From Streptomyces marianii (GTDB lineage: Bacteria; Actinomycetota; Actinomycetes; Streptomycetales; Streptomycetaceae): 64,000 nucleotides of DNA. Shown here piece after piece: positions 27,456 through 38,114 of this stretch (its first letter is position 1; each line of letters begins with the position of its first letter). The translations under genes were made by a program, and so were the position numbers. The notes under the pieces are model-generated. The model did not search any database and was not told the DNA's origin. It saw nothing but the letters and a program-made list of their open reading frames with translations. The stretch lies in assembly GCF_005795905.1 (NCBI RefSeq), contig NZ_VAWE01000001.1:1488001-1552000 (forward strand), written 5' to 3'.

Positions 27456-28646
27456 ATGACCAAGACTCTGTCCACCCCGGTCGGCGCGCCGGGCTCCTCG
27501 GGCGGCCGGCTGGCCCTGCTCGACGTACTGCGCGGAACGGCGATCCTGGGCACGCTGATGACGAACGTGTGGGTCTTCACGGCGCCCGGCGCGGAATGGG
27601 CGAGCCTCACGGGCGCCGGTGGCATGCCGGGGTTCACGTCCCTGCCCGACGGCGCCGAGACCCTCTTCCGGCTCGTGGCGGACGGCAAGTTCCTGGCCAT
27701 GCTGACGATCATCTTCGGTGTCGGGCTCGCCATCCAGTTCGACTCCGCCGCACGGCGCGGGCTGCCCTGGCCGGGCACGTACCGGGGACGGGCGCTGTTC
27801 CTCCTCGCCGAGGGCACCGTCCACTTCGTCCTGGTCTTCGCGTGGGACGTCCTCATGGGATACGCGCTCACGGCGCTGCTCGTCGCCCGGCTGCTGACCC
27901 GCTCCGACCGGGCCCGCCGCCGGGTGATGTGGTGGGCGGGCGGTCTGCACCTGCTGCTGATGGGCGGGCTGACGGCGGCCCTGGCCGCAGTCGGGGACGA
28001 CGGCGGCGCAGGGTCCGGCGGGGACGTCCCGCGCGAGGTCGTCGACCTGTACGCGCACGGCGGATACGCGGACCAGATCGCGTTCCGCCTGGAGAACACG
28101 GTCGCCCTGCGTCTGGAGCCGATGCTGACGTTCGGTCTCCTGGTCTTCCTGTTCCTGCTGGGCGTACGGCTGTACCGGGCGGGGGCGTTCGGCGCCGACG
28201 CGGCCGGACGGCGCATACGTACCCGGATGCTCTGCTGGGGACTGGGACTCGGCGTACCGCTGACCGGCCTGTCCGTACTCGCCGGACCCGACGGCTTCCT
28301 GCTCGAGCGCTGCTGCGCCGCCCCCCTGGTGGCGGTCGGCTACATCGGCCTGATCGGCACCGTCGTGGACCGGGTCCGCCGCGAGGGCCTGCTCACGAAG
28401 GGGCTCGCCTCGGTCGGGCGGACGGCCCTGTCGGCCTACGTGCTGCAGAACGTCCTGTGCGTGCTCGTCTCGTACGGCATCGGACTCGGCCTCGCGGAAC
28501 GGCTCGGCGAGTCGGGCCGGCCCTGGTGGGTGATGGGACTGTGGGCGGCGGTGTGCGCGGTGCTGATGGCGGGCTCCGCGGTGTGGCTGCGGCGGTTCCC
28601 CAAGGGGCCGCTGGAGTCCCTGCAGAGCCGGATCCTGCGGCGCTGA
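27456..28646 (+). CDS. DUF418 domain-containing membrane protein
   Basis: Integral membrane protein of 396 residues with about ten helices. The N-terminus RLALLDVLRGTAILGTLMTN matches DUF418/acyltransferase_3-like membrane proteins (YeiB type), and the C-terminal DUF418 domain (LASVGRTALSAYVLQNVL...) is typical. The biochemical role of the family is unknown; relatives sit near transport or membrane-stress genes. An inverted repeat lies just upstream and a shared hairpin separates it from the allantoicase gene. Confidence 0.86.
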   Translation: MTKTLSTPVGAPGSSGGRLALLDVLRGTAILGTLMTNVWVFTAPGAEWASLTGAGGMPGFTSLPDGAETLFRLVADGKFLAMLTIIFGVGLAIQFDSAARRGLPWPGTYRGRALFLLAEGTVHFVLVFAWDVLMGYALTALLVARLLTRSDRARRRVMWWAGGLHLLLMGGLTAALAAVGDDGGAGSGGDVPREVVDLYAHGGYADQIAFRLENTVALRLEPMLTFGLLVFLFLLGVRLYRAGAFGADAAGRRIRTRMLCWGLGLGVPLTGLSVLAGPDGFLLERCCAAPLVAVGYIGLIGTVVDRVRREGLLTKGLASVGRTALSAYVLQNVLCVLVSYGIGLGLAERLGESGRPWWVMGLWAAVCAVLMAGSAVWLRRFPKGPLESLQSRILRR

Positions 28647-28714
28647 GAACCGCGCACCACGGGCATCGGCACCGGACGGCACGGGGGCCGCCCGTCACCG
28701 CGGACCGCGGGCCA

Positions 28715-28750
28715 GGCACCGGTGCGGCGGGGGCGGGACGCACCGGTGCC
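28715..28750. terminator. Bidirectional hairpin between DUF418 and allantoicase genes
   Basis: A 12-bp perfect stem (GGCACCGGTGCG at 28715-28726 with its complement at 28739-28750). Each arm is itself a palindrome, and a third partial copy of the arm follows at about 28757-28764. Confidence 0.7.
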
Positions 28751-28810
28751 GTCGGAACCGGTGCGTCCCGGGCGGGCCGACGCCGCGGCCGCCCGTCGGG
28801 AAGGGCTCCG

Positions 28811-29932
28811 TCAGCCGCCGAGCTCCCGGTGCCGGGCCGCCAGCGCCGCCGAGCCCTGCTCGGTGAGCGAGCCGAGGAGCCGCAGCCGGGAGAAGCCCCC
28901 GTCCGGGAAGATGTCGATGCGGACGTGCGTGCCGACCGCCGGAGTGTCGAGCACGAAGCGGTGGTTGGTGTCGGGCTGGAGACGGGTGCGCGGCAGGAAC
29001 TCGTTCCACTCGCCGTCCTCGCCCGTCCTGACGGACAGGGCGGCCCAGCCGGCGGAGTTGCCCTTGAGGTACGCGGTGTCGATCTCGACGGCGCGGATCT
29101 CGGACTCGGCCACCAGCCGGTACCGGATCCAGTCGTTGCCCCGGTCGCGGCGGCGCGCGGTCTCCCAGCCGTCGTCCATCTTGCGGGAGCGGCCCGGGGT
29201 GATGGTGTTGGCGGGCGGCGAGTAGAAGCGGTTCGAGGCGTCCTGCACGGCACCGCCGTTCTCCAGCGCCACGACGTCGAACGTGCCGAGCGTGGTGAGC
29301 CACTTCGGGTCCGGGACGACCTCCCCGTACACGCGCAGCCGTGCGATACCGCCGTCGGGGTGCTGGTTGACGCGCAGATGTGTGAAGCGCTGCTCGGCGG
29401 TGACCTCGAAGCCGTTGGCGGCGTGACCGCCCACGGGGGTGCGGGGCACCAGGGTCGTCCACTTCACGCCCTCGGAGAGCAGTTCCTCCGGGGTGGGCGC
29501 TCCCTCGGCCCCTTCCCAGGTGGTGCCCTCGACGGACACGGCCTGCGGCATGTTGCCGCGGAAGTGCGCGGTGTCGACGACGATGCCGCGGATCACGCCG
29601 GGCGCGCCGAGGCGGATCAGCGCCCAGTCGTGGGCGTCGGCCGTCGGCCAGGGCTGCTCGGCCGAGACACCGCGGCGGCGCCGTGTCTCCCAGCCGTCCA
29701 TGATCTTGCCCTTGTGGCCGAAGTGCTCGGGGTCGAACTCGGCGGGCTCGGGCACCAGCAGGTTCTCCCGCTGGGCGAAGAACTCGTCGTTCGCGGCGAT
29801 CACTCCCGCGCCGAGCCGGCGGTCGGCCAGGTTCGCGAGACCGGTGAACGGGAAGTCCGCGGTGCGGTAGTCGGCGTACGGGTCGCCGCCCCCGTACGGG
29901 TGCGCGTTGCCGGTGAAGGACGGTATCGCCAC
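28811..29932 (-). CDS. alc: Allantoicase
   Basis: Allantoicase of 373 residues, which hydrolyses allantoate to ureidoglycolate and urea. Two tandem allantoicase jelly-roll domains are visible: the first with FGHKGKIMDGWETRRRR and IRGIVVDTAHFRGNMPQ, the second with RKMDDGWETARRRD and IRAVEIDTAYLKGNSAG; the paired DGWET motifs are diagnostic. GTG 29932 (MAIPSFTGNAH) was chosen; it lies 4 bp after the allantoinase stop, so the two genes form an operon. No ureidoglycolate lyase gene is nearby. Confidence 0.95.
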   Translation of the reverse strand: MAIPSFTGNAHPYGGGDPYADYRTADFPFTGLANLADRRLGAGVIAANDEFFAQRENLLVPEPAEFDPEHFGHKGKIMDGWETRRRRGVSAEQPWPTADAHDWALIRLGAPGVIRGIVVDTAHFRGNMPQAVSVEGTTWEGAEGAPTPEELLSEGVKWTTLVPRTPVGGHAANGFEVTAEQRFTHLRVNQHPDGGIARLRVYGEVVPDPKWLTTLGTFDVVALENGGAVQDASNRFYSPPANTITPGRSRKMDDGWETARRRDRGNDWIRYRLVAESEIRAVEIDTAYLKGNSAGWAALSVRTGEDGEWNEFLPRTRLQPDTNHRFVLDTPAVGTHVRIDIFPDGGFSRLRLLGSLTEQGSAALAARHRELGG

Positions 29933-29936
29933 GGTG

Positions 29937-31289
29937 TCAGTCGTTCCTTTCGAGCAGCCGGCCGGTGGGCTCGGCGACGGTGCCGTTCTCCACGATCCGC
30001 GTGCCGCGCAGCCATGTCGACTTGACGACACCGTGCAGGGTCCTGCCCGCGTAGGCGGTGACCCGGTTGCGGTGGTGGAGTTCGGCGGGGTCGACGGTGA
30101 AGGTCTCGTCGGGGGCGAGTACGGCGAAGTCGGCGTCGCGTCCGGCCTCGACGGCCCCCTTCCGCGTGAGGCCGGCGAGCTCCGCCGGGGCGGCGGACAT
30201 CCAGCGGGCGACGTCCTCCAGGGTGTGGCCGCGCCTGCGGGCCTCGGTCCAGATCGCGGGCAGTCCCAGCTGGAGCGAGGAGATCCCGCCCCAGGCGGAG
30301 GCGAAGTCCGGGGTCTTCAGGTCGCCGGTGCACGGCGAGTGGTCGGAGACGACGCAGTCGATCGTGCCGTCGGCGAGCCCCTGCCAGAGCACGTCCTGGT
30401 TCCGCGCCTCGCGGATCGGCGGGCAGCACTTGAACTCGGTGGCGCCGTCGGGGACTTCCTCTGCGGTGAGGGTGAGGAAGTGCGGACAGGACTCGACGGT
30501 GATCCGTACGCCCTCGGCCTTGGCGGCCGCGATCAGCGGCAGCGCATCGCCGGAGGACAGGTGCAGCACGTGCACCCGGGCGTCCAGGCGCCGGGCCTGG
30601 GCGACGAGGTTCGCGATCGCCGTGTTCTCCGCGTCGCGGGGGCGGGAGGCGAGGAAGTCGGCGTACCGGGGGCCCGGCCGCTGGGGCGCGGCCGCCAGGT
30701 GGTGCGGGTCCTCGGCGTGGACGATCAGCAGCCCGCCGAAGCCGGCGATCTCGGCCAGGGAGCGGGCGAGCTGCTCCTGGTCGAGCTCGGGGAACTCCTC
30801 GACGCCGGACGGGGACAGGAAGCACTTGAAGCCGAAGACGCCGGCGTCGTACAGCGGCCGGAGATCCGCGACGTTGCCGGGGAGCGCCCCGCCCCAGAAC
30901 CCGGTGTCCACATGCGCCTTGGGCCGCGCCACGTCCTGCTTGACGCGCAGGTTGCCGACCGTGGTCGTGGGTGGGAGGGAGTTCAGCGGCATGTCCAGCA
31001 GCGTGGTGATGCCGCCCGCGGCGGCCGCGCGGGTGGCGGTCCAGAAGCCCTCCCACTCGGTGCGGCCGGGATCGTTGACGTGGACGTGGGTGTCGACGAG
31101 GCCGGGCAGGACGACGTGGTCGCCGACGTCCTCGAGCCGGGCGCCGGGCGGCACCTCGGCGTCGTGCGGAAGCACCGCCGCGATCCTTCCGGCGGCGACG
31201 GCGATCGACGCGGGGCGCGTGCCGCCGGGGGTGACGACCCGTGTCGAGCGCAGCACCAGATCCACGTCCGTGACGTGCGTGTCGGACAC
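29937..31289 (-). CDS. allB: Allantoinase
   Basis: Allantoinase of 450 residues, an amidohydrolase opening the allantoin ring to allantoate. Metal ligands are visible in [17 protein letters not shown], the carboxylated lysine in [10 protein letters not shown], histidines in VHAEDPHH and [11 protein letters not shown], and the aspartate in [12 protein letters not shown] 31289 was chosen because GAGGGG lies just upstream; the frame open to 31337 adds 16 residues and overlaps the operator. It is divergent from the IclR regulator, with a palindrome at its probable RNA start. Confidence 0.95.
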   Translation of the reverse strand: MSDTHVTDVDLVLRSTRVVTPGGTRPASIAVAAGRIAAVLPHDAEVPPGARLEDVGDHVVLPGLVDTHVHVNDPGRTEWEGFWTATRAAAAGGITTLLDMPLNSLPPTTTVGNLRVKQDVARPKAHVDTGFWGGALPGNVADLRPLYDAGVFGFKCFLSPSGVEEFPELDQEQLARSLAEIAGFGGLLIVHAEDPHHLAAAPQRPGPRYADFLASRPRDAENTAIANLVAQARRLDARVHVLHLSSGDALPLIAAAKAEGVRITVESCPHFLTLTAEEVPDGATEFKCCPPIREARNQDVLWQGLADGTIDCVVSDHSPCTGDLKTPDFASAWGGISSLQLGLPAIWTEARRRGHTLEDVARWMSAAPAELAGLTRKGAVEAGRDADFAVLAPDETFTVDPAELHHRNRVTAYAGRTLHGVVKSTWLRGTRIVENGTVAEPTGRLLERND

Positions 31290-31332
31290 CCTGCCCCTCA
31301 CTTCCGTACCGCGGTGCTTCCGCACAGCGAAA

Positions 31333-31349
31333 TTCAACGAACTGTTGAA
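31333..31349. promoter_or_regulatory. Putative AllR operator at the allantoinase promoter
   Basis: TTCAACGAACTGTTGAA: perfect 6-bp arms TTCAAC/GTTGAA with a 5-bp centre. It lies directly downstream of the -10 of the allB promoter, over the expected RNA start, a position suited to repression. It resembles the palindrome at 31425-31439. Confidence 0.62.
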
Positions 31350-31351
31350 GA

Positions 31352-31380
31352 AGTCTTCCCCTCCGCCCCCGGACAGTCAA
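31352..31380 (-). promoter_or_regulatory. Promoter of allB-alc
   Basis: On the minus strand TTGACT (31380-31375) and AAGACT (31357-31352) are 17 bp apart. The -10 is weak but placed so that transcription begins within the palindrome at 31333-31349. Confidence 0.5.
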
Positions 31381-31424
31381 GACCTCCCGAGGTCCTCCCG
31401 AGTGCGTTCGCAACGATCAGAGGT

Positions 31425-31446
31425 TTCCACAAAGTGGAACTATAAT
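31425..31446 (+). promoter_or_regulatory. Putative AllR operator abutting a TATAAT -10 box upstream of allR
   Basis: TTCCACAAAGTGGAA (31425-31439) is a perfect palindrome with 6-bp arms, followed one base later by a consensus TATAAT (31441-31446), rare in such GC-rich DNA. No clear -35 is seen. The layout suggests autoregulation of allR. Confidence 0.6.
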
Positions 31447-31623
31447 TTCGACAAGCAGAACGTAGTTATGCACACAGGCAGCACCGCGGGACCATCGGGG
31501 ATGACCGGCCACACACGGACAAACGCGCCCTGACCCGCATCGACGCCCCCGCGCGGGCGGTGTGCGCCACAGCACCGCCCGGTAGGCTGCTGCCTTGCCC
31601 GCCCGCCTGAAAGGACCGTTGAC

Positions 31624-32430
31624 GTGCCGACGTCCAGCGCCAGCACCACCGACGCCGCAAAGCCCGCCGCGAACAGCGGCGGTGTGCAGTCCCTCGAGCG
31701 CGCCTTCGACCTGCTCGAGCGGATGGCCGATGCCGGGGGCGAGGTCGGGCTGAGCGAACTCTCCGCGAGCAGCGGGCTCCCGCTGCCCACGATCCACCGG
31801 CTCATGCGCACCCTGGTCGCCTGCGGCTACGTCCGCCAGCAGCCGAACCGCCGCTACGCCCTCGGCCCCCGCCTGATCCGCCTCGGCGAGAGCGCGTCCC
31901 GGCTGCTCGGCACCTGGGCCCGCCCGTACCTCGCCCGCCTCGTCGAGGAGACCGGCGAGACCGCGAACATGGCACTGCTCGACGGTGACGAGATCGTCTA
32001 CGTGGCGCAGGTGCCGTCCAAGCACTCGATGCGGATGTTCACCGAGGTCGGGCGCCGGGTGCTGCCGCACTCGACCGGCGTGGGCAAGGCGCTTCTCGCC
32101 CACTTCCCGGCGGACGAGGTACGGGCGCTGCTCACCCGCACCGGCATGCCGGCCGCGACGGAGAAGACCATCACCACGCCCGACGGCTTCCTGGAGGCGC
32201 TGCAGCAGGTCCGCCGCGCGGGCTACGCCGTCGACGACAACGAGCAGGAGATCGGGGTGCGCTGCCTCGCCGTCCCGGTACCCGACTCCCCCACGGCCGC
32301 GGCGATCTCCATCTCCGGCCCGGCGGGCCGGGTGACGGAGGCCGCGACGGAGAAGATCGTCCCGGTCCTCCAGACGGTGGCGAAGGAACTCGCGGAGGCC
32401 CTGGCGAACACGTCGGCACCGCGGGAGTAG
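31624..32430 (+). CDS. allR: IclR family regulator of allantoin catabolism (AllR-like)
   Basis: IclR regulator of 268 residues. The helix-turn-helix lies at about 40-75 (VGLSELSASSGLPLPTIHRLMRTL); the C-terminal effector domain has HSTGVGKALLAHFP and DNEQEIGVRCLAVPV, the small-molecule pocket of the family. Position next to divergent allB-alc, with malate synthase nearby, matches the Streptomyces coelicolor AllR locus, so it probably represses allantoin genes until a pathway metabolite such as allantoate or glyoxylate appears. GTG 31624 has AAAGGA about 8 bp upstream. Its 3' end, including the stop, is part of a tandem repeat. Confidence 0.88.
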   Translation: MPTSSASTTDAAKPAANSGGVQSLERAFDLLERMADAGGEVGLSELSASSGLPLPTIHRLMRTLVACGYVRQQPNRRYALGPRLIRLGESASRLLGTWARPYLARLVEETGETANMALLDGDEIVYVAQVPSKHSMRMFTEVGRRVLPHSTGVGKALLAHFPADEVRALLTRTGMPAATEKTITTPDGFLEALQQVRRAGYAVDDNEQEIGVRCLAVPVPDSPTAAAISISGPAGRVTEAATEKIVPVLQTVAKELAEALANTSAPRE

Positions 32431-32432
32431 CG

Positions 32433-32513
32433 ACCGCACGCGACCACGGCGGCACGGGAGCAGGCACCGCACACGACCACGGCGGCACGGGAGCAGGCAC
32501 CGCACACGACCAC
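32433..32513. repeat. 33-bp tandem repeat beginning at the allR stop codon
   Basis: Copies of CGACCACGGCGGCACGGGAG-type units begin at 32441 and 32474, with a partial copy from 32507. The sequence around the allR stop (CGGCACCGCGGGAGTAG) is a diverged copy of the same unit, so the array seems to have grown from the end of the gene. Confidence 0.75.
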
Positions 32514-32581
32514 CGGCCCGCACCGGCAGAGGCCGCGGAAGCGAGTACCGGCCCGCACCGGCAGAGGCCGCGGAAGCGAGC
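32512..32581. repeat. 35-bp direct repeat, two copies
   Basis: Units starting ACCGGCCCGCACCGGC at 32512 and 32547 are almost identical over 35 bp. They follow directly on the 33-bp array, in the gap between allR and the convergent TetR gene. Confidence 0.8.
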
Positions 32582-32630
32582 ACCGCAGACGAACAGCCGC
32601 CGCACGCGCCCCCGCCGGGCCTGCCGCCTG

Positions 32631-33206
32631 CTACTCCGCCACGATGCGCTCGACCGCGGCCGTCACCAGTCGCTCCCGCTCCGCCTCCGTGAAGACGTCC
32701 GGCAGGGTGAGCTGCTCGACGATCAGCCAGTTCAGAGCGAGGATCAGCAGCTTCACCGCCATCGCGTCGCCGGGAAGGCCCGAGGCCTCGTGGTAGGCGA
32801 TGTTGGCGTCGACATCGGCCCGGACCCGCTCGGTGAGGACCTCGCGCAGCGCGGGCCGGCGGGTGGCCTCCAGGCGGAGCTCGAGCAGTGCCAGGTAGCC
32901 GGTACGGAAGGCGGCGACGCGGCCGACGAGTTCGCGCATCAGCTCCGCGTAGGTCCCCCGGTCGCGCCCGGCCGTCCGCTGGCGGGCGATCGTGGCCTCG
33001 TCCGGCTGGAGCCGCTCGTAGACCCGGGCTCCGGCCTGCGTGAGCAGCTCGTCGCGGCTGGCGAAGTAGTTGGACGCGGTGCCCGCGGGGACGGCGGCCT
33101 CGCCGTCCACCGCACGGAACGTCAGACCTCGAGCGCCTTCCCTGGCCAGCACCTCGATCGCGGCGTCGACGAGGGCCGCACGCCGCTGGTCGTTACGCCT
33201 CACCAT
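32631..33206 (-). CDS. TetR family transcriptional regulator
   Basis: Regulator of 191 residues with the TetR helix-turn-helix near residues 28-50 (GLTFRAVDGEAAVPAGTASNYF) and a helical C-terminal domain of the TetR_C_33/TipR-like type (REVLTERVRADVDANI). No neighbour is obviously its target: allR is convergent and a methyltransferase gene lies upstream on the same strand, 150 bp away. Confidence 0.87.
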   Translation of the reverse strand: MVRRNDQRRAALVDAAIEVLAREGARGLTFRAVDGEAAVPAGTASNYFASRDELLTQAGARVYERLQPDEATIARQRTAGRDRGTYAELMRELVGRVAAFRTGYLALLELRLEATRRPALREVLTERVRADVDANIAYHEASGLPGDAMAVKLLILALNWLIVEQLTLPDVFTEAERERLVTAAVERIVAE

Positions 33207-33358
33207 CGGCCCACCGCTCCGTCCACAGCACCGCCTTCAGACCACTTCAGTCAGAGTACTACGCGCTGTGGCGAGCGCTGCCCGATGCGGCACCGGGCCA
33301 CCCCGTCCAGGGCGCCGTCCGCGCGCAGGCCGAGGGCGCGGAACGCGCGCCGGGCCGC

Positions 33359-34072
33359 TCAGCATCGGCGCCGGGCCACCACCATCGCGCAGCGCGGAGT
33401 GCCGTCGGAGCGTCGTCCGAGTCCTTCGAGAGGGGACAACTCCACGTCGAAGCCGACCTGCCGGAGCTCCGCGAGCACCTCACCGATCGGGAACGTGCGG
33501 TAGTACATGACGAAGGCGGGCCGCCACACCCGGTTGCGTACGCGCATCACGGCGTCGAAGCCGAGCATCGCCCAGTACGGCAAGGTCCCGAGGTGCGGCG
33601 GCGCTCCGACGGGGAACGCGAACACGCCGCCGGGGCGCAGCGCGGAGTGCACCTGGGCGAAGAGTCCGGAACGTTCGCGCGGCAGGAAGTGCCCGAAGGC
33701 GCCGAAGCTCACGGCGAGGTCGAAGACCGGGCGGAACGGCAGGGCGCGGGCGTCGGCGCGGACCCAGTCCGCCGCGGGATGGGCCCGGCGGGCCTCACGC
33801 AGCATCCCGGCACTGAAGTCGACGCCGACGACCCGCTCCTCGCAGAGTCCGCGCAGCACTCGCGCGCCCGCCCCCGTGCCGCAACAGACGTCCAGCCCGA
33901 AGCGGAACGGACCGAACGCCCGCAGCGCGTCGGCGGTCTCGTCGAGAACGCGGTCCGGGGTACGGAACGGGGTCAGGTCGAACTTGGGCGCGAGCAGGTC
34001 GTATCCGCGCTCGACCGATGACAGTGCCTGCACGGCGAGTTCGCGGAGGGTGGGGCCCTGGGAGGTGAACAT
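33359..34072 (-). CDS. Class I SAM-dependent methyltransferase
   Basis: Protein of 237 residues with a methyltransferase_11/25-type fold. Motif I is FGLDVCCGTGAGARVL, motif II GVDFSAGML, and the post-motif ADARALPFRPVFDLAVSFGAFGH; a conserved LRPGGVFAFPVG strand follows. Substrate unknown; small-molecule or lipid methylation is typical for this group. No obvious pathway partner nearby. The shared SAM-binding site is complete. Confidence 0.85.
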   Translation of the reverse strand: MFTSQGPTLRELAVQALSSVERGYDLLAPKFDLTPFRTPDRVLDETADALRAFGPFRFGLDVCCGTGAGARVLRGLCEERVVGVDFSAGMLREARRAHPAADWVRADARALPFRPVFDLAVSFGAFGHFLPRERSGLFAQVHSALRPGGVFAFPVGAPPHLGTLPYWAMLGFDAVMRVRNRVWRPAFVMYYRTFPIGEVLAELRQVGFDVELSPLEGLGRRSDGTPRCAMVVARRRC

Positions 34073-34211
34073 CGACTCCCAGCGTAGTCAGCGCGGGCGC
34101 GGGAGAGTCACGGATGCGAGAAAGTCACGGGCGTGGGAAGCCGCGGGCGCGCGACGTCACGCGAGGGACGGTGCCGTCCGCGTGGATACGGAGCCGGCCG
34201 TCCGCGCGCAC

Positions 34212-34520
34212 TCAGCCCTTCGGCTCGCCGAACAGTTCCACGGCGTTCCGTACGTTCGTCAGTCCGGCCGCCAGTGCGCTGACCGAGCCGACCGCTCCGG
34301 CGACCAGCAGCAGGGACCGGCGGAGCCGCCGGATCTCCGGCACGCCGCTCAGCGCCATCGCGTCCATGGCCGCCAGTTCGTCCTCCGCGATGCCGCGGTC
34401 TGCGAACTCGGCCGGATGGCCGGCGAGTTCGCGTCGGAGCCGGGAGACGGCGGCACGCAGCTCCGTCACCCTCGGATCCTCGCCACTCCGTGTCTCCCGC
34501 GTCTGCCCCACACTCCGCAA
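34212..34520 (-). CDS. Small DUF5955-like membrane-associated protein
   Basis: About 102 residues if the TTG at 34520 is used (GAGGGG 7 bp upstream); an ATG at 34610 would add 30 unconserved residues. A charged N-terminal half (DPRVTELRAAVSRLRRELAG, EDELAAMDAMA) is followed by one hydrophobic helix (RRSLLLVAGAVGSVSALAAGL). It resembles short actinobacterial proteins annotated DUF5955, function unknown. Coiled-coil plus helix suggests a peripheral or single-pass membrane protein. Confidence 0.65.
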   Translation of the reverse strand: MRSVGQTRETRSGEDPRVTELRAAVSRLRRELAGHPAEFADRGIAEDELAAMDAMALSGVPEIRRLRRSLLLVAGAVGSVSALAAGLTNVRNAVELFGEPKG

Positions 34521-34793
34521 CAAAGCCCCCCTCGCACGTCGCTGTGCTGCCCGGTGAACGCCCGCCGGAGGGTGGTCGAACACCTGGGGTCGCGGGCCAG
34601 TTAACGCCATTCCGTAAGCGCTCCGCCACTCCGTGGTACGAAATTCAGCTCGACGGGTCCGCTTCCGGCGACCGCGACCCGCACGGCGCCGCACCGGCTG
34701 CCGCGCGGTCCGCCCCCCGGTGTCGCGGGGCGGGTCCGTCCGCCGGGCCGGGTCGACACACCACAGCGCCGCCCGATGGGGTAAGCAGGAAGC

Positions 34794-35405
34794 ATGGCTC
34801 ACACTTCAGACAAGCCGCAGGTCGCGGGGTTGGTGCTGGCAGCGGGCGGAGGACGCCGGCTGGGCGGCCGCCCGAAGGCACTGCTGGAGCACCGAGGACG
34901 CCCCCTGGTGGAGAACGCGGTGCGGGTCCTGCGAGCGGGCGGCTGCCGGTCCGTGCACGTGGTGCTGGGCGCGGCGGCGGAGGAGGTGACGAGGCGGGCC
35001 GATCTGGCCGGCTGCGTCGTGGCCGTGAACCCGGACTGGGAGGAGGGGATGGGCTCCTCGTTGCGCGTGGGCCTGGCGTCGCTCGCCACGGGGGGCGCGG
35101 GACACGACGCGGCCCTGGTGTCGCTGGTGGACCAGCCCGGCATCGGGGCGGCGGCCGTGGCCCGGATCGTGGCGGCGTGCGACTCGCCCTCCGCGCTGGT
35201 GTCGGCGGCGTACGACGGACGCCGGGGCCATCCGGTGCTGTTCGGCGCCCGGCACTGGGAGGCCGCGGCGGCGCGCGCCTCGGGCGACCGCGGCGCCAGG
35301 GACTACCTGGCGGAGCACGAGACGGAGATCGCGCTCGTCGAATGCGGGGACGTGGCGGAGGCGTACGACATCGACACACCGGAGGATCTGGCGCGCCTCG
35401 AGTGA
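34794..35405 (+). CDS. MobA/MocA-like nucleotidyltransferase
   Basis: Protein of 203 residues of the NTP_transf_3 (MobA-like) family. The nucleotide loop LVLAAGGGRRLGGRPKALLEHRG, the metal site in LVSLVDQPGI and the DIDTPEDLARL end are typical. Relatives transfer CMP or GMP to molybdopterin; MocA-type enzymes serve xanthine dehydrogenase. Its place between allantoin genes and malate synthase fits a role in molybdenum-cofactor maturation for purine oxidation upstream of allantoin, though no xanthine dehydrogenase gene is in the window. Confidence 0.85.
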   Translation: MAHTSDKPQVAGLVLAAGGGRRLGGRPKALLEHRGRPLVENAVRVLRAGGCRSVHVVLGAAAEEVTRRADLAGCVVAVNPDWEEGMGSSLRVGLASLATGGAGHDAALVSLVDQPGIGAAAVARIVAACDSPSALVSAAYDGRRGHPVLFGARHWEAAAARASGDRGARDYLAEHETEIALVECGDVAEAYDIDTPEDLARLE

Positions 35406-35411
35406 GCCGGA

Positions 35412-35434
35412 CGGGGCCGGGCATCCGGGCCCCG
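35412..35434 (+). terminator. Hairpin terminator after the MobA-like gene
   Basis: Stem CGGGGCC (35412-35418) with GGCCCCG (35428-35434), extended inward by two pairs, starting 7 bases after the stop codon. Confidence 0.6.
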
Positions 35435-35576
35435 GGACGCCGCGCACCGTCCCGCCGCCCCGGAGGTGCGGAGGCCCGGCGCACGCGCCCCGGCGCGGCG
35501 GCGTCGCGTCACGTGAGGAACCTGGCACCGAGCGCCACGATATGTCGACCAGAAGAATCTCGACATCAACAAAACA

Positions 35577-35605
35577 TTGAACTTCCACCATGCGGTAACT
35601 ACTAT
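35577..35605 (+). promoter_or_regulatory. Promoter of malate synthase with an AllR-like box in the spacer
   Basis: TTGAAC (35577-35582) and TACTAT (35600-35605) are exactly 17 bp apart. The spacer, TTCCACCATGCGGTAAC, matches the palindrome upstream of allR (TTCCACAAAGTGGAA) in its left arm fully and its right arm in part. A leader of about 130 bases precedes the ATG at 35741. The rest of the 335-bp gap holds only the preceding terminator. Confidence 0.65.
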
Positions 35606-35740
35606 CCACTGATCAGAAGCGCCTGACCCGTGAACGGCGCCCTCGGCCGCATCGCAGCAGCCCTGGCACCGAGTGCCACCCCACTGTGCTCCGCAGCCAC
35701 CCGTACCGCCCGTGAAGCTCGCTGAAGGAAGTGACAGCTC

Positions 35741-37363
<1,623 letters not shown>

Positions 37364-37382
37364 CCGCACGTCGGTCTCGGCC

Positions 37383-37418
37383 GGCCGCCCCCGGCACCGC
37401 ACAGCGCCGGGGGCGGCC
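37383..37418 (+). terminator. Strong hairpin terminator after aceB
   Basis: A 13-bp perfect stem, GGCCGCCCCCGGC at 37383-37395 with its complement at 37406-37418, loop of 10 bases, 20 bp past the stop. Confidence 0.8.
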
Positions 37419-37508
37419 TGCCCCCACACCTCCGCCACGCACGGCCGCACAGCGCCACGCCCGGCGAGGCACACGCCGGACGGCCGCGACCGGCACGATA
37501 ATTCCGCT

Positions 37509-38114
37509 GTGCTCCCTTCCCCTTCCGCGCCGGCCCCGGAACGGGTGGTCCGGCCCTTTCGCGTTCTCGTCGTCTGCACGGGCAATCTGCACCGCTCGCC
37601 GCTGGCGGAACGCCTGCTGAGAGCCAGACTCGCCGCCTCGCCCGGAATGTTCGAGGTGAGCAGTGCCGGAACCGCCGGCACCACCGGCACCCCCATGGAC
37701 CCTTTCGCCGCGTCCCTCCTGGCCGAGCTCGGAGGCGATCCGCGCGGCGCCTTCGCCCGCCGGCTGACCACGGCCCACGTGGAGGACTCCGACCTCGTCC
37801 TGGGCGCCGCTGCGGAACATCGCGAGGCGGTCGTGCGGCTCTCCCCGCTGTGGGCACTACAGCGTGCGTTCACCTTGCGCGAGTTCGCCCGGTTGCTGAG
37901 GCCGGAGGACGCCGCGGGCGTCGCGGATCCCGCCGGACGGGCCGCCACGCTGGTCGGCGGAGCCGCGGCACGACGGGGGAACTCGGGCCGGGCGGACGAC
38001 GACGACGTGGCCGATCCGCACGGGGCGCCCCCGGAGACGGCCCGTGAGGTGGCCCGGCGGATCGCCGAGCCCGTGGAACGCATCGCCGCGGCCGTGCTGG
38101 CCGCTCCGCACTGA
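37509..38114 (+). CDS. Low-molecular-weight protein-tyrosine phosphatase (Wzb-like)
   Basis: Protein of 201 residues. The phosphatase loop is VCTGNLHRSPLAE (C-x5-R-S) near residue 23, and the general-acid DP loop is ADPHGAP near 170. Such enzymes dephosphorylate bacterial tyrosine kinases that control polysaccharide chain length; the Wzz/BY-kinase at 55919 is the natural partner. The insert between the two motifs is longer than in E. coli Wzb and contains an acidic DDDD run. The GTG at 37509 follows a GATAAT box by 6 bp without a ribosome-binding site, so it may be leaderless. It marks the left edge of the polysaccharide locus. Confidence 0.85.
   Translation: MLPSPSAPAPERVVRPFRVLVVCTGNLHRSPLAERLLRARLAASPGMFEVSSAGTAGTTGTPMDPFAASLLAELGGDPRGAFARRLTTAHVEDSDLVLGAAAEHREAVVRLSPLWALQRAFTLREFARLLRPEDAAGVADPAGRAATLVGGAAARRGNSGRADDDDVADPHGAPPETAREVARRIAEPVERIAAAVLAAPH

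Noticed and set aside
32433..32581. Possible CRISPR array (repeats of about 33-35 bp)
   Set aside because: Copies are directly adjacent with no unique spacers; these are simple tandem repeats and no cas genes are present.
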